Assembly (NCBI RefSeq): GCF_030816115.1
Contig: NZ_JAUSXQ010000001.1
Span: 496,001-560,000, forward strand
DNA: 64,000 nucleotides
Direction: 5' to 3'
From: Chryseobacterium sp. W4I1
GTDB taxonomy: Bacteria > Bacteroidota > Bacteroidia > Flavobacteriales > Weeksellaceae
Part shown: positions 1 through 7,921 of the stretch, piece by piece
Layout: each line of letters starts with the position of its first letter
Numbering within the stretch: the stretch's first letter is position 1
Position numbers and translations under genes: made by a program
Notes under the pieces: generated by a model
Seen by the model: the letters and a program-made list of their open reading frames with translations, nothing else
Database searches by the model: none
What the model was told of the DNA's origin: nothing

Positions 1-1
1 G

Positions 2-253
2 GTTGACTTCTGGGCAGTATGGTGTGGACCATGCAGAACTTTAGGACCAATCATCGAAGAAGTAGCATCAGATTTTGAAGGAAAAGCGGTAGTAGGAAAA
101 GTTGATGTAGACAACAATCAGGAAATTTCAATGCAGTATGGCATCAGAAATATCCCTACAGTTCTGATTTTTAAGAATGGTGAAGTGGTTGATAAATTGG
201 TAGGCGTAACCCCAAAAGAGGTAATTGCTGAGAAATTAAGCGCTCACTTATAA
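2..253 (+). CDS. trxA: thioredoxin, 3' part only
   Basis: The gene enters from the left edge, so the start is missing; 83 codons are visible before the TAA. The first residues give FWAVWCGPC, the thioredoxin WCGPC redox centre, and the cis-proline motif RNIPTVLIF follows about 40 residues later. It ends with the usual helix (PKEVIAEKLSAHL). Thioredoxins reduce disulfides in cytoplasmic proteins. There is no signal peptide evidence because the N-terminus is outside the window. A hairpin with a T tract follows the stop. The identification is secure; the symbol is assigned by family, and a paralogue cannot be excluded. Confidence 0.93.
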   Translation, partial: VDFWAVWCGPCRTLGPIIEEVASDFEGKAVVGKVDVDNNQEISMQYGIRNIPTVLIFKNGEVVDKLVGVTPKEVIAEKLSAHL

Positions 254-272
254 AAAAATAAGTTTGATAATG

Positions 273-303
273 AACGCCTTTCATTTTTGGAAGGTGTTTT
301 TTA
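273..303 (+). terminator. terminator after thioredoxin gene
   Basis: A ten-base stem (273-282 with 289-298, including G-T pairs) closes a six-base loop and is followed by T-rich sequence. It lies 20 bases after the thioredoxin stop and before the tRNA promoter, separating the two units. Confidence 0.75.
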
Positions 304-312
304 TTGAAATAA

Positions 313-343
313 TTTGCAGGTGATGAAAAAAGGTGTAATTTTG
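313..343 (+). promoter_or_regulatory. promoter of the tRNA-Asp cluster
   Basis: TTTG at 313-316, 19 bases, then TAATTTTG at 336-343. This matches the Bacteroidota primary sigma consensus (TTTG/TTG, about 19-21 nt, TAnnTTTG). Transcription would start near 349, about 38 bases before the first tRNA. Confidence 0.8.
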
Positions 344-386
344 CAATCACAAAAAAGAAACGACGTTCTTTACAACAACAGAAAAT

Positions 387-460
387 GATCCGGTAGTTCA
401 GCTGGTTAGAATGCCGCCCTGTCACGGCGGAGGTCGCGGGTTCGAGTCCCGTCCGGATCG
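387..460 (+). tRNA. tRNA-Asp (GTC), copy 1
   Basis: A 74-base cloverleaf. Acceptor arms GATCCGG and CCGGATC pair fully; the anticodon stem CCGCC/GGCGG holds loop CTGTCAC with anticodon GTC; the T loop is TTCGAGT. The discriminator base is G. CCA is not encoded. It is the first of four identical copies. Confidence 0.97.
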
Positions 461-493
461 CAAAAGTTTTTCAATTTACTTTTAAAAAAATTA

Positions 494-567
494 GATCCGG
501 TAGTTCAGCTGGTTAGAATGCCGCCCTGTCACGGCGGAGGTCGCGGGTTCGAGTCCCGTCCGGATCG
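494..567 (+). tRNA. tRNA-Asp (GTC), copy 2
   Basis: Identical in sequence to copy 1 and placed exactly 107 bases downstream, after a 33-base AT-rich spacer. No promoter is visible in the spacer, so it is probably cut from one precursor. Confidence 0.97.
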
Positions 568-600
568 CAAAAGTTTTGTCAATTTCTTTTAAAAAAAATT

Positions 601-674
601 GATCCGGTAGTTCAGCTGGTTAGAATGCCGCCCTGTCACGGCGGAGGTCGCGGGTTCGAGTCCCGTCCGGATCG
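601..674 (+). tRNA. tRNA-Asp (GTC), copy 3
   Basis: Identical to copies 1 and 2, again at a 107-base step. The spacer before it differs by only a few bases from the first spacer, which points to tandem duplication of the whole unit. Confidence 0.97.
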
Positions 675-707
675 CAGAAGTTTTATCAATTTACTTTTAA
701 AAAAATT

Positions 708-781
708 GATCCGGTAGTTCAGCTGGTTAGAATGCCGCCCTGTCACGGCGGAGGTCGCGGGTTCGAGTCCCGTCCGGATCG
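708..781 (+). tRNA. tRNA-Asp (GTC), copy 4
   Basis: The last identical copy at the 107-base step. A strong terminator begins 11 bases after it, so the four genes form one transcription unit. Confidence 0.97.
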
Positions 782-791
782 CAAGATCTTT

Positions 792-825
792 AAACCCCTT
801 CAATTATTTGAAGGGGTTTTTGTTT
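792..825 (+). terminator. terminator of the tRNA-Asp operon
   Basis: A twelve-base perfect stem (792-803 with 808-819) with a four-base loop and a T tract. It closes the tRNA transcription unit. Confidence 0.9.
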
Positions 826-828
826 GTG

Positions 829-1081
829 TATGAAATAAATAATAATCCTAATGTCTATATTCACCGTATGGGGCAGGCAAGCCAAAATTCAGAGGTCAAA
901 ATCTGTTTGCTGAAATTGCGGAATGGGTAAATTTTTGAAATAAAGCCACAAACAGTATATCAGAATGGATACGGTAGATGAAAGTACACCATTACAAAAC
1001 TTAATGATACTGACAACTTCCGTAAACTATCGCACTGCTGAAGTCCCCTTCTGTGAAATCGATCTATATGATGTTGGTTAA
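829..1081 (+). pseudogene. decayed GNAT acetyltransferase remnant
   Basis: Short frames in this 250-base stretch line up in order with the intact acetyltransferase at 3369-3887. VYIHRM (852-869) matches VYIHRI. Then, in another frame, FRGQNLFAEIAEW matches FRGQNLVAEIVDW. RMDTVDESTPLQN (from 962) matches RMDTVGENTPLIN, and after a deletion of about 40 bases, AEVPFCEIDL (from 1039) matches AEVSLFEIDL just before the TAA at 1079. The first half of the gene is absent and several frameshifts and stops break the rest. It is therefore the 3' remnant of a diverged paralogue. It holds no usable reading frame. Confidence 0.85.
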
Positions 1082-1138
1082 ATTGCTTCTTGTGTACATC
1101 TACAGTTTATTCTACATTAGTAAACCAATATAAGCTCA

Positions 1139-1558
1139 ATGCTACAAAGAAAATTTATTCTGTTCTCCATCCTTAAAACTTGGCTCATGGCTACGGTAAT
1201 TTCGACGGTGATCCTGGTTATTTATATGATGATCACAGAAGTTCCGAGTGAACATCCCAGAAACTGTGATATGAGTGGTTTGGCTTATGGTCTTTTGATC
1301 TTTTGGATTCTGTCTTTGGGTGTAATTTCTTTCAGCAGTCTTTTTTCTTTATTAAAAGTTTTTCAGGGAAAAGGACAAAGATGGCTGTGCTGGTTTTTGC
1401 TCCCGACAATAACTGCAGGTTATTTTTTTATGGAAATTTCTGACGGGAAGATTGATGGGGAAGGGCTTGCATTTTTCTTGATTGCCAATCTGCCATGGTT
1501 TCTTTTGTGGGGATTTTATTTTTATAGGTTTAATTCCTTATTTAAATTTAATGAATAA
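1139..1558 (+). CDS. small integral membrane protein, unknown function
   Basis: 139 residues with four hydrophobic segments at roughly 13-33, 47-72, 82-100 and 110-130, so a four-helix inner-membrane protein. A short polar loop after helix 1 holds a Cys (HPRNCDMSG). I do not recognise the family. It follows the acetyltransferase remnant and lies 42 bases before a secreted protein gene on the same strand, so the two may be cotranscribed. The ATG at 1139 is the first start in the frame. Existence is supported by length and coherent helix pattern; function is unknown. Confidence 0.7.
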   Translation: MLQRKFILFSILKTWLMATVISTVILVIYMMITEVPSEHPRNCDMSGLAYGLLIFWILSLGVISFSSLFSLLKVFQGKGQRWLCWFLLPTITAGYFFMEISDGKIDGEGLAFFLIANLPWFLLWGFYFYRFNSLFKFNE

Positions 1559-1600
1559 AATGAATAAAATGATAAAAATATAAAATCGAATCATCAAAAA

Positions 1601-2446
1601 ATGAAAAAACTGTTTCTGTTTCTTGCAACTGTAATGCATGCTGCAATTCTTTATTCCCAGCCCATCACTTTAAAATCGGTAGATGAAGTTAAAGAATTCC
1701 GGCTGATGCTGTGTTACGGAAACGGCGGAAAAGGTGCTTTTGTACAGTATGAAGGAAAGAAGGACATAATTCCGCTTATAGTTAAAAGCTACATATTAGA
1801 TACAATCGGAAGAAAAAATAATCAGCCTGACCACCATTATTTTGAGTGGGATGAAATAATAGATGGAAAAGTAAGCGGCACCTATAAAATGCTGCAGATC
1901 CAGAATATTATTGCTGATGCCTCGTACAGGAGAATAAAGGATTGGAAAAAATTCACCCTTGAACTGGCAGATGACGATGATGAAAAACCGGATGGCAATG
2001 ATAAATACCTGTTACATGGAGCATTGATATCTTTTAATCATTTTTATAACAGCAATCTGCTGATTGAGTATCCTGACGGAAAAAAGATGACTGCAGTACT
2101 TCCTTTTCCGGATAATCCAGATGCAGCTATGCAGAGTATCATAGAAGATTATAATTTTGACGGATATGATGATCTGGCATTCACAATTCCTGATGCAGGA
2201 ATGGGCGTTTATAGCATGTTTACCATTTACCTCTATAATCCCAAAAAGAAACGTTTTGAAAAGCTGCAGGAACCGGACTATTCAAAGTCCAGCTGCTCGT
2301 GTCTGTGTGATGTATCTGTTAATAATGAAAAAAAAATACTCCAAACAGGCTGTAGAGGTGGCGCTGCCTGGCATCAGGATTCTTACAGTTTTGATAAAAA
2401 TGGGATTCTCAAATGGGATTCTTCAGAAGAACATAACGGAGAATAA
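1601..2446 (+). CDS. secreted protein with XAC2610-like C-terminal region
   Basis: 281 residues starting with a signal peptide (MKKLFLFLATVMHAAILYSQ, cleavage after the SQ region). The C-terminal half has EDYNFDGYDDLAF followed by YLYNPKKKRFEKL, a pattern seen in XAC2610-type proteins, which carry an Asp-rich loop resembling FG-GAP/VCBS calcium sites. A Cys cluster (SSCSCLCD) lies near residue 228. The rest is not recognised. The protein probably acts in the periplasm or at the surface. The downstream racemase gene is convergent. Assignment to the XAC2610 group is from one motif only. Confidence 0.7.
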   Translation: MKKLFLFLATVMHAAILYSQPITLKSVDEVKEFRLMLCYGNGGKGAFVQYEGKKDIIPLIVKSYILDTIGRKNNQPDHHYFEWDEIIDGKVSGTYKMLQIQNIIADASYRRIKDWKKFTLELADDDDEKPDGNDKYLLHGALISFNHFYNSNLLIEYPDGKKMTAVLPFPDNPDAAMQSIIEDYNFDGYDDLAFTIPDAGMGVYSMFTIYLYNPKKKRFEKLQEPDYSKSSCSCLCDVSVNNEKKILQTGCRGGAAWHQDSYSFDKNGILKWDSSEEHNGE

Positions 2447-2520
2447 GAACAGCATATTTTTTCTAAATTTTTATTTCAGAAGTTATATGAATTTATAGAC
2501 CTAACAAAACGCTCTTCCAT

Positions 2521-3201
2521 TTACGAAACAATATACTTTACAATAGCTTCACAGTGTATTTTTGTGGTATCAAAAACAGGAATTGTAAAATCATCCTGAC
2601 TGATCAGCAGCGGAATTTCTGTGCAGCCCAGAATAATACATTCTGCACCACTGCTGATAAGGTTTTCCACAATGGAAATATAATTGGTTTTGGTTTCAGA
2701 ATTAATAAATCCTACTCCCAGTTCTTCCTTAACCGTATGCTGAATATAATCTCTCGTTTCCTGTTTTTCCGGGATCAGTACTTCAAGTCCGTATTCCTGG
2801 AGTTTATTTTTATAAAAATCCATTTCCATGGTAAATTTTGTTCCCAGCAGTCCAACCTTTGTAAATCCGGCTTTACGTATTGCTTTTGCGGTTTCTGTCC
2901 CGATATGGAGAATGGGCAGTTGTACGGTATCCTGCAGCTCGTCTGCAAATAAATGGGCTGTATTTGCACATAGAACAATTCCGTCTGCTCCAGCACTTTT
3001 AAGGTGTTTACAGGCTTTCAGTAATAACTCAAAGGAATTGACCCATCCTTTGGCCTGGATATCTCCGAAATTTAAAGAATATACCATGCATTCAGCGGCA
3101 TTCAGACCTCCCAGACTGGCATTGACTCCTTCATTAATGAACTTATAATAATCTAATGTAGATACCCAGCTTATTCCGCCTACCAATCCTATTTTTTTCA
3201 T
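2521..3201 (-). CDS. aspartate/glutamate racemase family protein
   Basis: 226 residues. The N-terminus MKKIGLVGGISWVSTLDYY is typical of the Asp/Glu racemase family (RacX/YgeA branch). The two catalytic cysteines expected for cofactor-independent racemases are present in CANTAH (near residue 82) and LGCTEIPLL (near 192). These enzymes interconvert L- and D-amino acids, supplying D-amino acids for peptidoglycan or remodelling. The substrate cannot be read from the sequence. It is a single-gene unit, divergent from the acetyltransferase downstream. Length is normal for the family. Confidence 0.88.
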   Translation of the reverse strand: MKKIGLVGGISWVSTLDYYKFINEGVNASLGGLNAAECMVYSLNFGDIQAKGWVNSFELLLKACKHLKSAGADGIVLCANTAHLFADELQDTVQLPILHIGTETAKAIRKAGFTKVGLLGTKFTMEMDFYKNKLQEYGLEVLIPEKQETRDYIQHTVKEELGVGFINSETKTNYISIVENLISSGAECIILGCTEIPLLISQDDFTIPVFDTTKIHCEAIVKYIVS

Positions 3202-3335
3202 GAAATTCTGTTGTTTACTATTGAAAACAAATCTAAATAAAAGTTTCCAAATCAGACAAAAAACAGATTGGCATCTGAATTCTTTTGTACTAAAGTATTC
3301 TGAGGGTAGAGGGAGTGAATGAGTTATTTTATCCC

Positions 3336-3343
3336 TATTTTTG
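3336..3343 (+). promoter_or_regulatory. -7 box before GNAT gene
   Basis: TATTTTTG fits TAnnTTTG and lies 25 bases before the ATG of the acetyltransferase. No clear -33 TTG was found at the right distance. Confidence 0.5.
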
Positions 3344-3368
3344 TTGATATAACTACCAATCCCAAAAT

Positions 3369-3887
3369 ATGATCATAGAGAACAGTAACCATCAGGATAT
3401 TGAAGAGATTTTCAGACTATATCGTTTGGCAACCGATTTCCAAAAAACAAAAAATATTGTTCTGTGGCCGGAATTTGAAAGAAGCCTGATAGAAACTGAA
3501 ATTGATAAAAAGAGACAATGGAAGATTGTAATAAATAATGAAATAGCCTGTATTTGGGCAGTTGCTTTCAGTGATCCACAGATTTGGGGTGAAAAAAATG
3601 CTGCCCCGGCCGTGTATATTCATCGTATTGCTACCAGTCCGGAATTTAGAGGTCAGAATCTGGTGGCTGAAATAGTAGACTGGGCAAAAAAATATGCATC
3701 GGAAAACCACAAACGGTTCATCAGAATGGATACAGTGGGAGAAAATACCCCTTTGATTAATTATTATAAAAAATGTGGGTTTGATTTTCTGGGACTTACC
3801 AAGCTCCAAAATACTGACGAACTTCCCGGACATTACCATAACGCTGAAGTCAGTTTGTTTGAAATTGATTTATCAGGTACAAATTAG
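3369..3887 (+). CDS. GNAT family N-acetyltransferase
   Basis: 172 residues covering a complete Gcn5-related acetyltransferase fold. The acetyl-CoA binding motif A is seen in VYIHRIATSPEFRGQNLVAEI (near residues 78-98), followed by the MDTVGENTPLINYYKKCGF segment (motif B, YYKKCGF). Such enzymes move acetyl from acetyl-CoA to an amine; the substrate is unknown. A decayed relative lies at 829-1081, only 2.3 kb upstream. A TAnnTTTG box lies 25 bases before the ATG. A hairpin follows the gene. Confidence 0.88.
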   Translation: MIIENSNHQDIEEIFRLYRLATDFQKTKNIVLWPEFERSLIETEIDKKRQWKIVINNEIACIWAVAFSDPQIWGEKNAAPAVYIHRIATSPEFRGQNLVAEIVDWAKKYASENHKRFIRMDTVGENTPLINYYKKCGFDFLGLTKLQNTDELPGHYHNAEVSLFEIDLSGTN

Positions 3888-3949
3888 TACACTTTTATAC
3901 ATCCGAAGTTTATCATTACTTTAGTTATAATCCATAAACCAATAATATA

Positions 3950-3979
3950 CACAAATACCGTTTTTTTACGGTATTTGTG
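3950..3979 (+). terminator. hairpin after GNAT gene
   Basis: An eleven-base perfect stem (3950-3960 with 3969-3979) encloses a T7A loop. The T tract is in the loop and not after the stem, so this is not a textbook terminator, but it is the only candidate end for the GNAT transcript. Confidence 0.45.
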
Positions 3980-4053
3980 ATAAGGTCTTTCATGATTCAA
4001 TTTTAGGTCTGATATTTGCACAAGATAGCCAAACTAAACGGCCTATTTTATTT

Positions 4054-5091
4054 ATGAAAAACATATCTGTGAAAAAATCCTTTTTATATGCATTTCTCTG
4101 TGCTGCATTCCTGGTTTCATGTAAAAAAGAAATTGAAAAAATAAACGATACTTTTAAAGATACGGTATCCTCTTCACAAGGTTCCGAAATTGAAAAAGAT
4201 TCCATTAAGAAAGATCCGGTAGTAAAAAAAGAATCCGTACCGCCAGCAATGCAGGAAACAGGTTTTTATAACGCGCTTGTACTTCCCAAGGATAAAAAAA
4301 TGAGGGATTCTATTTATGCAGAATTCAGCAAAAAATACAATGAAAAAGAAAGATATGCAATTCTGGCACTGAACAGGCTTGATTCTAAAAATAAATGGAA
4401 TTCCGACACATTGGTCGTTCCTGCAAAAATAGATACCACCTTAATGTCTTATTCACCTTTTCCGATGCAACTGGATATATTGAGCGGTGTGAAAAAGTTT
4501 GTCATTTTTTCTTATCCTATACAGGCTTACGGAGTTTATTCCAATGGTAGCCTTGTAAAATGGGGCCCAACGAGTATGGGAAAGAAGGCTGCTCAGACCA
4601 CAAGAGGACTTACCTTCGCCAACTGGAAGAAGAAACTGTCAATCTCTACGGTCAGCACAGAATGGAAGCTACCCTATAATTTTAATATCCATAATACTGG
4701 AGGAATAGGATGGCACCAGTATGATCTTCCGGGTTATCCGGCGTCTCATTCCTGTCTTCGTCTGCTAATGAAAGATGCCCAGTGGCTGTATTCTTATGCA
4801 GATACCTGGATACTGAATCCGGGAGGAGCTACTACAAAAGCAAAAGGGACACCTGTAATGGTATTCGGTGATTATAATTGGGGCGGAAGAAAACCATGGA
4901 GAAAACTTCTGGAAGACCCGAATGCCAATAATATTTCAGTCGAAGAAATGACTAAGCTCTTAGAACCTAACATTTCAAAAATGCTGAAAGAACAGGATAA
5001 CCGGGATAAAGTATCTGATTCCATCAAGGCTGCTAAAGCAATGGCGGTTCCGGCTCAGAATGAAAAACCGGAAGAAGCTTCTGCTAATTAG
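4054..5091 (+). CDS. L,D-transpeptidase family lipoprotein
   Basis: 345 residues. A lipoprotein signal ends in the lipobox LVSC (Cys at about 23). A YkuD catalytic motif is found near residues 214-232: IGWHQYDLPGYPASHSCLRL, with the nucleophile Cys in SHSCLRL (the family consensus is SHGCIR/L, so Gly is replaced by Ser). These enzymes form 3-3 peptidoglycan cross-links or attach proteins to peptidoglycan, and act in the periplasm. The region between the lipobox and the domain is a charged linker; the tail is Ala/Lys/Glu-rich. The last 8 bases overlap the end of the convergent gene at 5084. Confidence 0.88.
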   Translation: MKNISVKKSFLYAFLCAAFLVSCKKEIEKINDTFKDTVSSSQGSEIEKDSIKKDPVVKKESVPPAMQETGFYNALVLPKDKKMRDSIYAEFSKKYNEKERYAILALNRLDSKNKWNSDTLVVPAKIDTTLMSYSPFPMQLDILSGVKKFVIFSYPIQAYGVYSNGSLVKWGPTSMGKKAAQTTRGLTFANWKKKLSISTVSTEWKLPYNFNIHNTGGIGWHQYDLPGYPASHSCLRLLMKDAQWLYSYADTWILNPGGATTKAKGTPVMVFGDYNWGGRKPWRKLLEDPNANNISVEEMTKLLEPNISKMLKEQDNRDKVSDSIKAAKAMAVPAQNEKPEEASAN

Positions 5092-5611
5092 TTTTCTTTT
5101 CAAACTGTGAAGTAGATTCTTCAGCAAATCTTCTTAGCTTAAGCATTTCCTCTTTGCCCTTATGCTGCCCGAATCTGGCTGCTGCATATGTAAGAAGAAT
5201 AAATAATAACATTACAAAAGAAGCGTTCAGGGCCCACGGGAACTCAGCGCTTTTTATCTGTTTTGTTACATAGTACATGGTGAAAAAGGTCATCCAGAGA
5301 ATAGAGAATGAAAAGTAAAGGAACATAAAGAATGTCCACACAGCCGAACTGGGACCAAATACTCCCCGTATGGCAATGTCTTCCTCTTCCTCTTCTATCC
5401 TTAAAGACAGCCTCGGTTTCCAGTAATTGTCATACTGAGTTTCTACCCAGATTGTAGCTACTTCCTTATTGATATTCCCGGCAAATTCATCTTTGTGATC
5501 AGCAAGGTATTTTTTTAAGTTCTCTGCATATTCTTCTTTTGTAAGATGTGTAAACATCTTGAATCTCGGGCGGGTTCTTATTTTATCTATTGTGCTTTCT
5601 TCAGTCTTCAT
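5084..5611 (-). CDS. membrane protein with two helices, unknown function
   Basis: 175 residues. The first 95 are soluble and charged (including an EEEEED run), followed by two hydrophobic helices at about 93-113 and 127-147 and a basic tail. No family recognised. The gene begins 3 bases after the stop of the aspartyl protease gene on the same strand, so the two are very likely cotranscribed and translationally coupled. Its 3' end overlaps the convergent L,D-transpeptidase gene by 8 bases. Confidence 0.75.
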   Translation of the reverse strand: MKTEESTIDKIRTRPRFKMFTHLTKEEYAENLKKYLADHKDEFAGNINKEVATIWVETQYDNYWKPRLSLRIEEEEEDIAIRGVFGPSSAVWTFFMFLYFSFSILWMTFFTMYYVTKQIKSAEFPWALNASFVMLLFILLTYAAARFGQHKGKEEMLKLRRFAEESTSQFEKKTN

Positions 5612-5614
5612 AAT

Positions 5615-6937
5615 TTATTCTTGATATGGGATTGGATCTTCTAATACAAAGGTAAAGGTTAGATCCTGATTTTTTCTTTTAACAACCATGTTAATATTCC
5701 TGCCTTCCTCAGATTTCATCAGCTCATTGATTTTTTCCATGGTCATATCAGAAGTCTGGCTTCCGTTGATCGCGATTACACGGTCATCTTTTTTCAATCC
5801 GGCCTTAAAAGCAGGAGAATCTTTTCTTATGCCAGCTATGGAAAATATGGGTTTTAATATAAATTTATATTGGAAATTATTGATCACTGAAACTTCATTA
5901 CCTGCTTCGGAGGTTTTTTTAGGTTCGATCTTGACCCGGTCTTCCTTCCATTCTAGACCGTCCTGTTTAAAATCTATTCCGCTCATATTGAAATGAAAAG
6001 GATCATCAAAATTTCTGTTTTTTTTCAGATATAACTTTCCTCCTGCATAATCGAAAATCACTGAAAAACGGCGCATTATTTCTGCACCTACAGATCCTTT
6101 TCTGTCTTTTACAAGATTTACGTGCTGGATAGAATATTCATCAGGCATTGCGGTAAGGGGCATCTCAAATTTGAAATTGTCGAGATAGAAATTATGGATC
6201 CTGCTTCTTTTACCATAAATATCACCGTTGAATCCTCTGCCCAGGTAATCATCAATATTAGGTCTGTTGTAGACAAAATCTTTGATGAGAGTAGGGAAAA
6301 GCCATATAGCATCACTGTTGCCGAGATCTATCAGCAGTTTGGACTCTTTCTTTTCGTTGGTCATTTCTACATCTGCATTGAGATAAGGTTTATCTTTTTC
6401 TACAGACAAGGGAAGCTCAGTAAATTTTCTGATTTTCTTTTTAAGTAAGGCAGAATCCTCATAAACGGTTATCTTTTTTGCGGTATAGTCTATTACGATA
6501 GGGTGGTTCTTAAAAAAATGATACCCTATAACTCCATTGACTGGGATTCCTATATGCGGCGAAATATTAAATTCTTCATCTAAGATAATATACAGAAGCA
6601 TAGAAGAATTAATAATGTGATCACCTATTTTGGCTATATTACGGTCAGATTTAAGACCGTCAATACTTAGATTTCCACCGAGGCCGGAAAATTTTATCTT
6701 TTCAATATTTTCCAGTTTAATCTCCTTATTGTCCAAACTGAAAAGTATGGTTTCGGCAACTCCGGTATCAAGCATAAAGGTAAGCTCTGCACCATTGACA
6801 TTGATCGGAATAAAAATAAGATTGTTAATAAGCTTAAATGGAATGACTGCTTTTTTTACATTGACAAGCTCAAAATTGTTCTGTGCATCTATAAAAATGC
6901 TAAAGAATAATGCCAGTAAAAAAAACTTAAGTTTCAT
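5615..6937 (-). CDS. secreted retropepsin-like aspartyl protease with PDZ domain
   Basis: 440 residues with an N-terminal signal peptide (MKLKFFLLALFFSIFIDAQ). Two pepsin-like halves are visible. The first has FMLDTGVAET (DTG near residue 59). The second has LLIDLGNSDAIWLF, where DLG replaces DTG/DSG. A C-terminal PDZ domain (about 355-435) shows GLKKDDRVIAING. This aspartyl protease-plus-PDZ layout is common in Bacteroidota, and its substrates are mostly unknown. It probably acts in the periplasm. The gene is followed by the two-helix membrane protein, 3 bases away. Confidence 0.85.
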   Translation of the reverse strand: MKLKFFLLALFFSIFIDAQNNFELVNVKKAVIPFKLINNLIFIPINVNGAELTFMLDTGVAETILFSLDNKEIKLENIEKIKFSGLGGNLSIDGLKSDRNIAKIGDHIINSSMLLYIILDEEFNISPHIGIPVNGVIGYHFFKNHPIVIDYTAKKITVYEDSALLKKKIRKFTELPLSVEKDKPYLNADVEMTNEKKESKLLIDLGNSDAIWLFPTLIKDFVYNRPNIDDYLGRGFNGDIYGKRSRIHNFYLDNFKFEMPLTAMPDEYSIQHVNLVKDRKGSVGAEIMRRFSVIFDYAGGKLYLKKNRNFDDPFHFNMSGIDFKQDGLEWKEDRVKIEPKKTSEAGNEVSVINNFQYKFILKPIFSIAGIRKDSPAFKAGLKKDDRVIAINGSQTSDMTMEKINELMKSEEGRNINMVVKRKNQDLTFTFVLEDPIPYQE

Positions 6938-6970
6938 TTACTGAATTTAGTGAAATTATCCCTATTGTCA

Positions 6971-7001
6971 ATAAAAAAACATTCCAAAAGCAGGAATGTT
7001 T
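6971..7001 (-). terminator. terminator of the esterase gene
   Basis: A nine-base stem (6977-6985 with 6993-7001); the A7 run at 6973-6979 reads as the T tail on the minus strand. It lies about 50 bases past the stop of the gene at 7053. Confidence 0.8.
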
Positions 7002-7052
7002 GTATAAACTGCAAAGATACAGCTGAATCAGTTGAATTTATTTTAAAGAATA

Positions 7053-7697
7053 TTAAGATGATTTAGAGAAGAACTCCATCAGATCCATATAGTTTTTCTG
7101 ATTCACTCCATGACCGCTCATATATTCTCTGAAAGTAAAATAACAACTTAAATCATAAAGCAGATCTGCCGCTTTTCTTCCCCATTCCATAGGAATTACA
7201 GCATCATCTGTTCCATGTGATACAAAAAAGCGGAGCTTTTCCAGTTTCTTTTTGTCTTTCACAATACCGTCAAGAAGTTTTTCCTCAGGATAGGTGCTCA
7301 GGCAGGCAACATAACTAAACATATCCGGATATTTTAAAGCTAAAGCGTAGCACAATATCCCACCCTGGCTGAAGCCACACAAGTGAGCCCTACTTTCAGT
7401 AAGCCCATAATGATTGATAATTTTTAATATATTTTCCAGTACTGCGTTCAGAGATTCTTTAGCCTGGGGAATATCGATGAAATTTTCGGCATTATTGACG
7501 TCAATGTCAAACCACGAATACCCTTCAAACTGGGTATCTTTTGGTGCTCTGAAACTTACGATAAGCCAATCGGCGGGAAGGGTTTCCCTGAAACTGAAAA
7601 GATCCTGCTCATTGCTTCCATAGCCGTGAAGCATAAAAATAACAGGAGTATTTGGGGTAATATGTTCCGGTTCTCTTACTAGATAATCTAAATTCAT
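7053..7697 (-). CDS. alpha/beta hydrolase, phospholipase/carboxylesterase family
   Basis: 214 residues, a normal length for small cytosolic carboxylesterases. The nucleophile elbow GFSQGG (Ser near 110), Asp in SHGTDDAVIP (near 163) and His in GHGVN (near 197) form the catalytic triad. An oxyanion-type HGYGSN motif is near residue 25. Hydrolysis of a carboxylester or thioester is expected; the substrate is unknown. No signal peptide. It is monocistronic, with its own promoter (TATATTTG box 4 bases before the ATG) and terminator. Confidence 0.87.
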   Translation of the reverse strand: MNLDYLVREPEHITPNTPVIFMLHGYGSNEQDLFSFRETLPADWLIVSFRAPKDTQFEGYSWFDIDVNNAENFIDIPQAKESLNAVLENILKIINHYGLTESRAHLCGFSQGGILCYALALKYPDMFSYVACLSTYPEEKLLDGIVKDKKKLEKLRFFVSHGTDDAVIPMEWGRKAADLLYDLSCYFTFREYMSGHGVNQKNYMDLMEFFSKSS

Positions 7698-7701
7698 ACA
7701 G

Positions 7702-7735
7702 CAAATATAATTAATAAATCATATTATATAATCAA
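7702..7735 (-). promoter_or_regulatory. promoter of the esterase gene
   Basis: On the minus strand TTG (7735-7733), 23 bases, then TATATTTG (7709-7702). The ATG starts at 7697, four bases after the box, so the transcript would have little or no leader. Confidence 0.65.
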
Positions 7736-7888
7736 AACACAGCGTGAGTGTTTTTATCTTTTACAATTGACGATTATGCTTCCGAATAGTGACCTACACT
7801 GAAAATATGCTTTTTGCTGATTTGATATTAATTGGAATTTTTTATTGGAAATTTTTCATAAAAGTTATTTTTATATTAATAAAAAACT

Positions 7889-7896
7889 TATATTTG
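7889..7896 (+). promoter_or_regulatory. -7 box before lipoprotein gene
   Basis: TATATTTG, a perfect TAnnTTTG, 25 bases before the ATG at 7922. No TTG is seen at -33. Confidence 0.6.
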
Positions 7897-7921
7897 AAAC
7901 ATTAAAAATCTATTTGGAGAA

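Larger units (their letters stand above)
387..781 (+). repeat. 107-bp tandem repeat carrying tRNA-Asp
   Basis: Four tRNA copies start at 387, 494, 601 and 708. Each unit is 74 bases of tRNA plus a 33-base spacer of the form CAAAAGTTTT..CAATTT..CTTTTAAAAAAA. The last unit lacks the spacer and runs straight into the terminator. Confidence 0.95.

Noticed and set aside
171..425. 84-codon frame on the minus strand across thioredoxin and tRNA-Asp
   Set aside because: It is antisense to the thioredoxin end and enters a tRNA gene; no protein features.
2157..2498. 113-codon frame inside the secreted protein at 1601
   Set aside because: Out-of-phase shadow of a gene with a signal peptide and coherent sequence.
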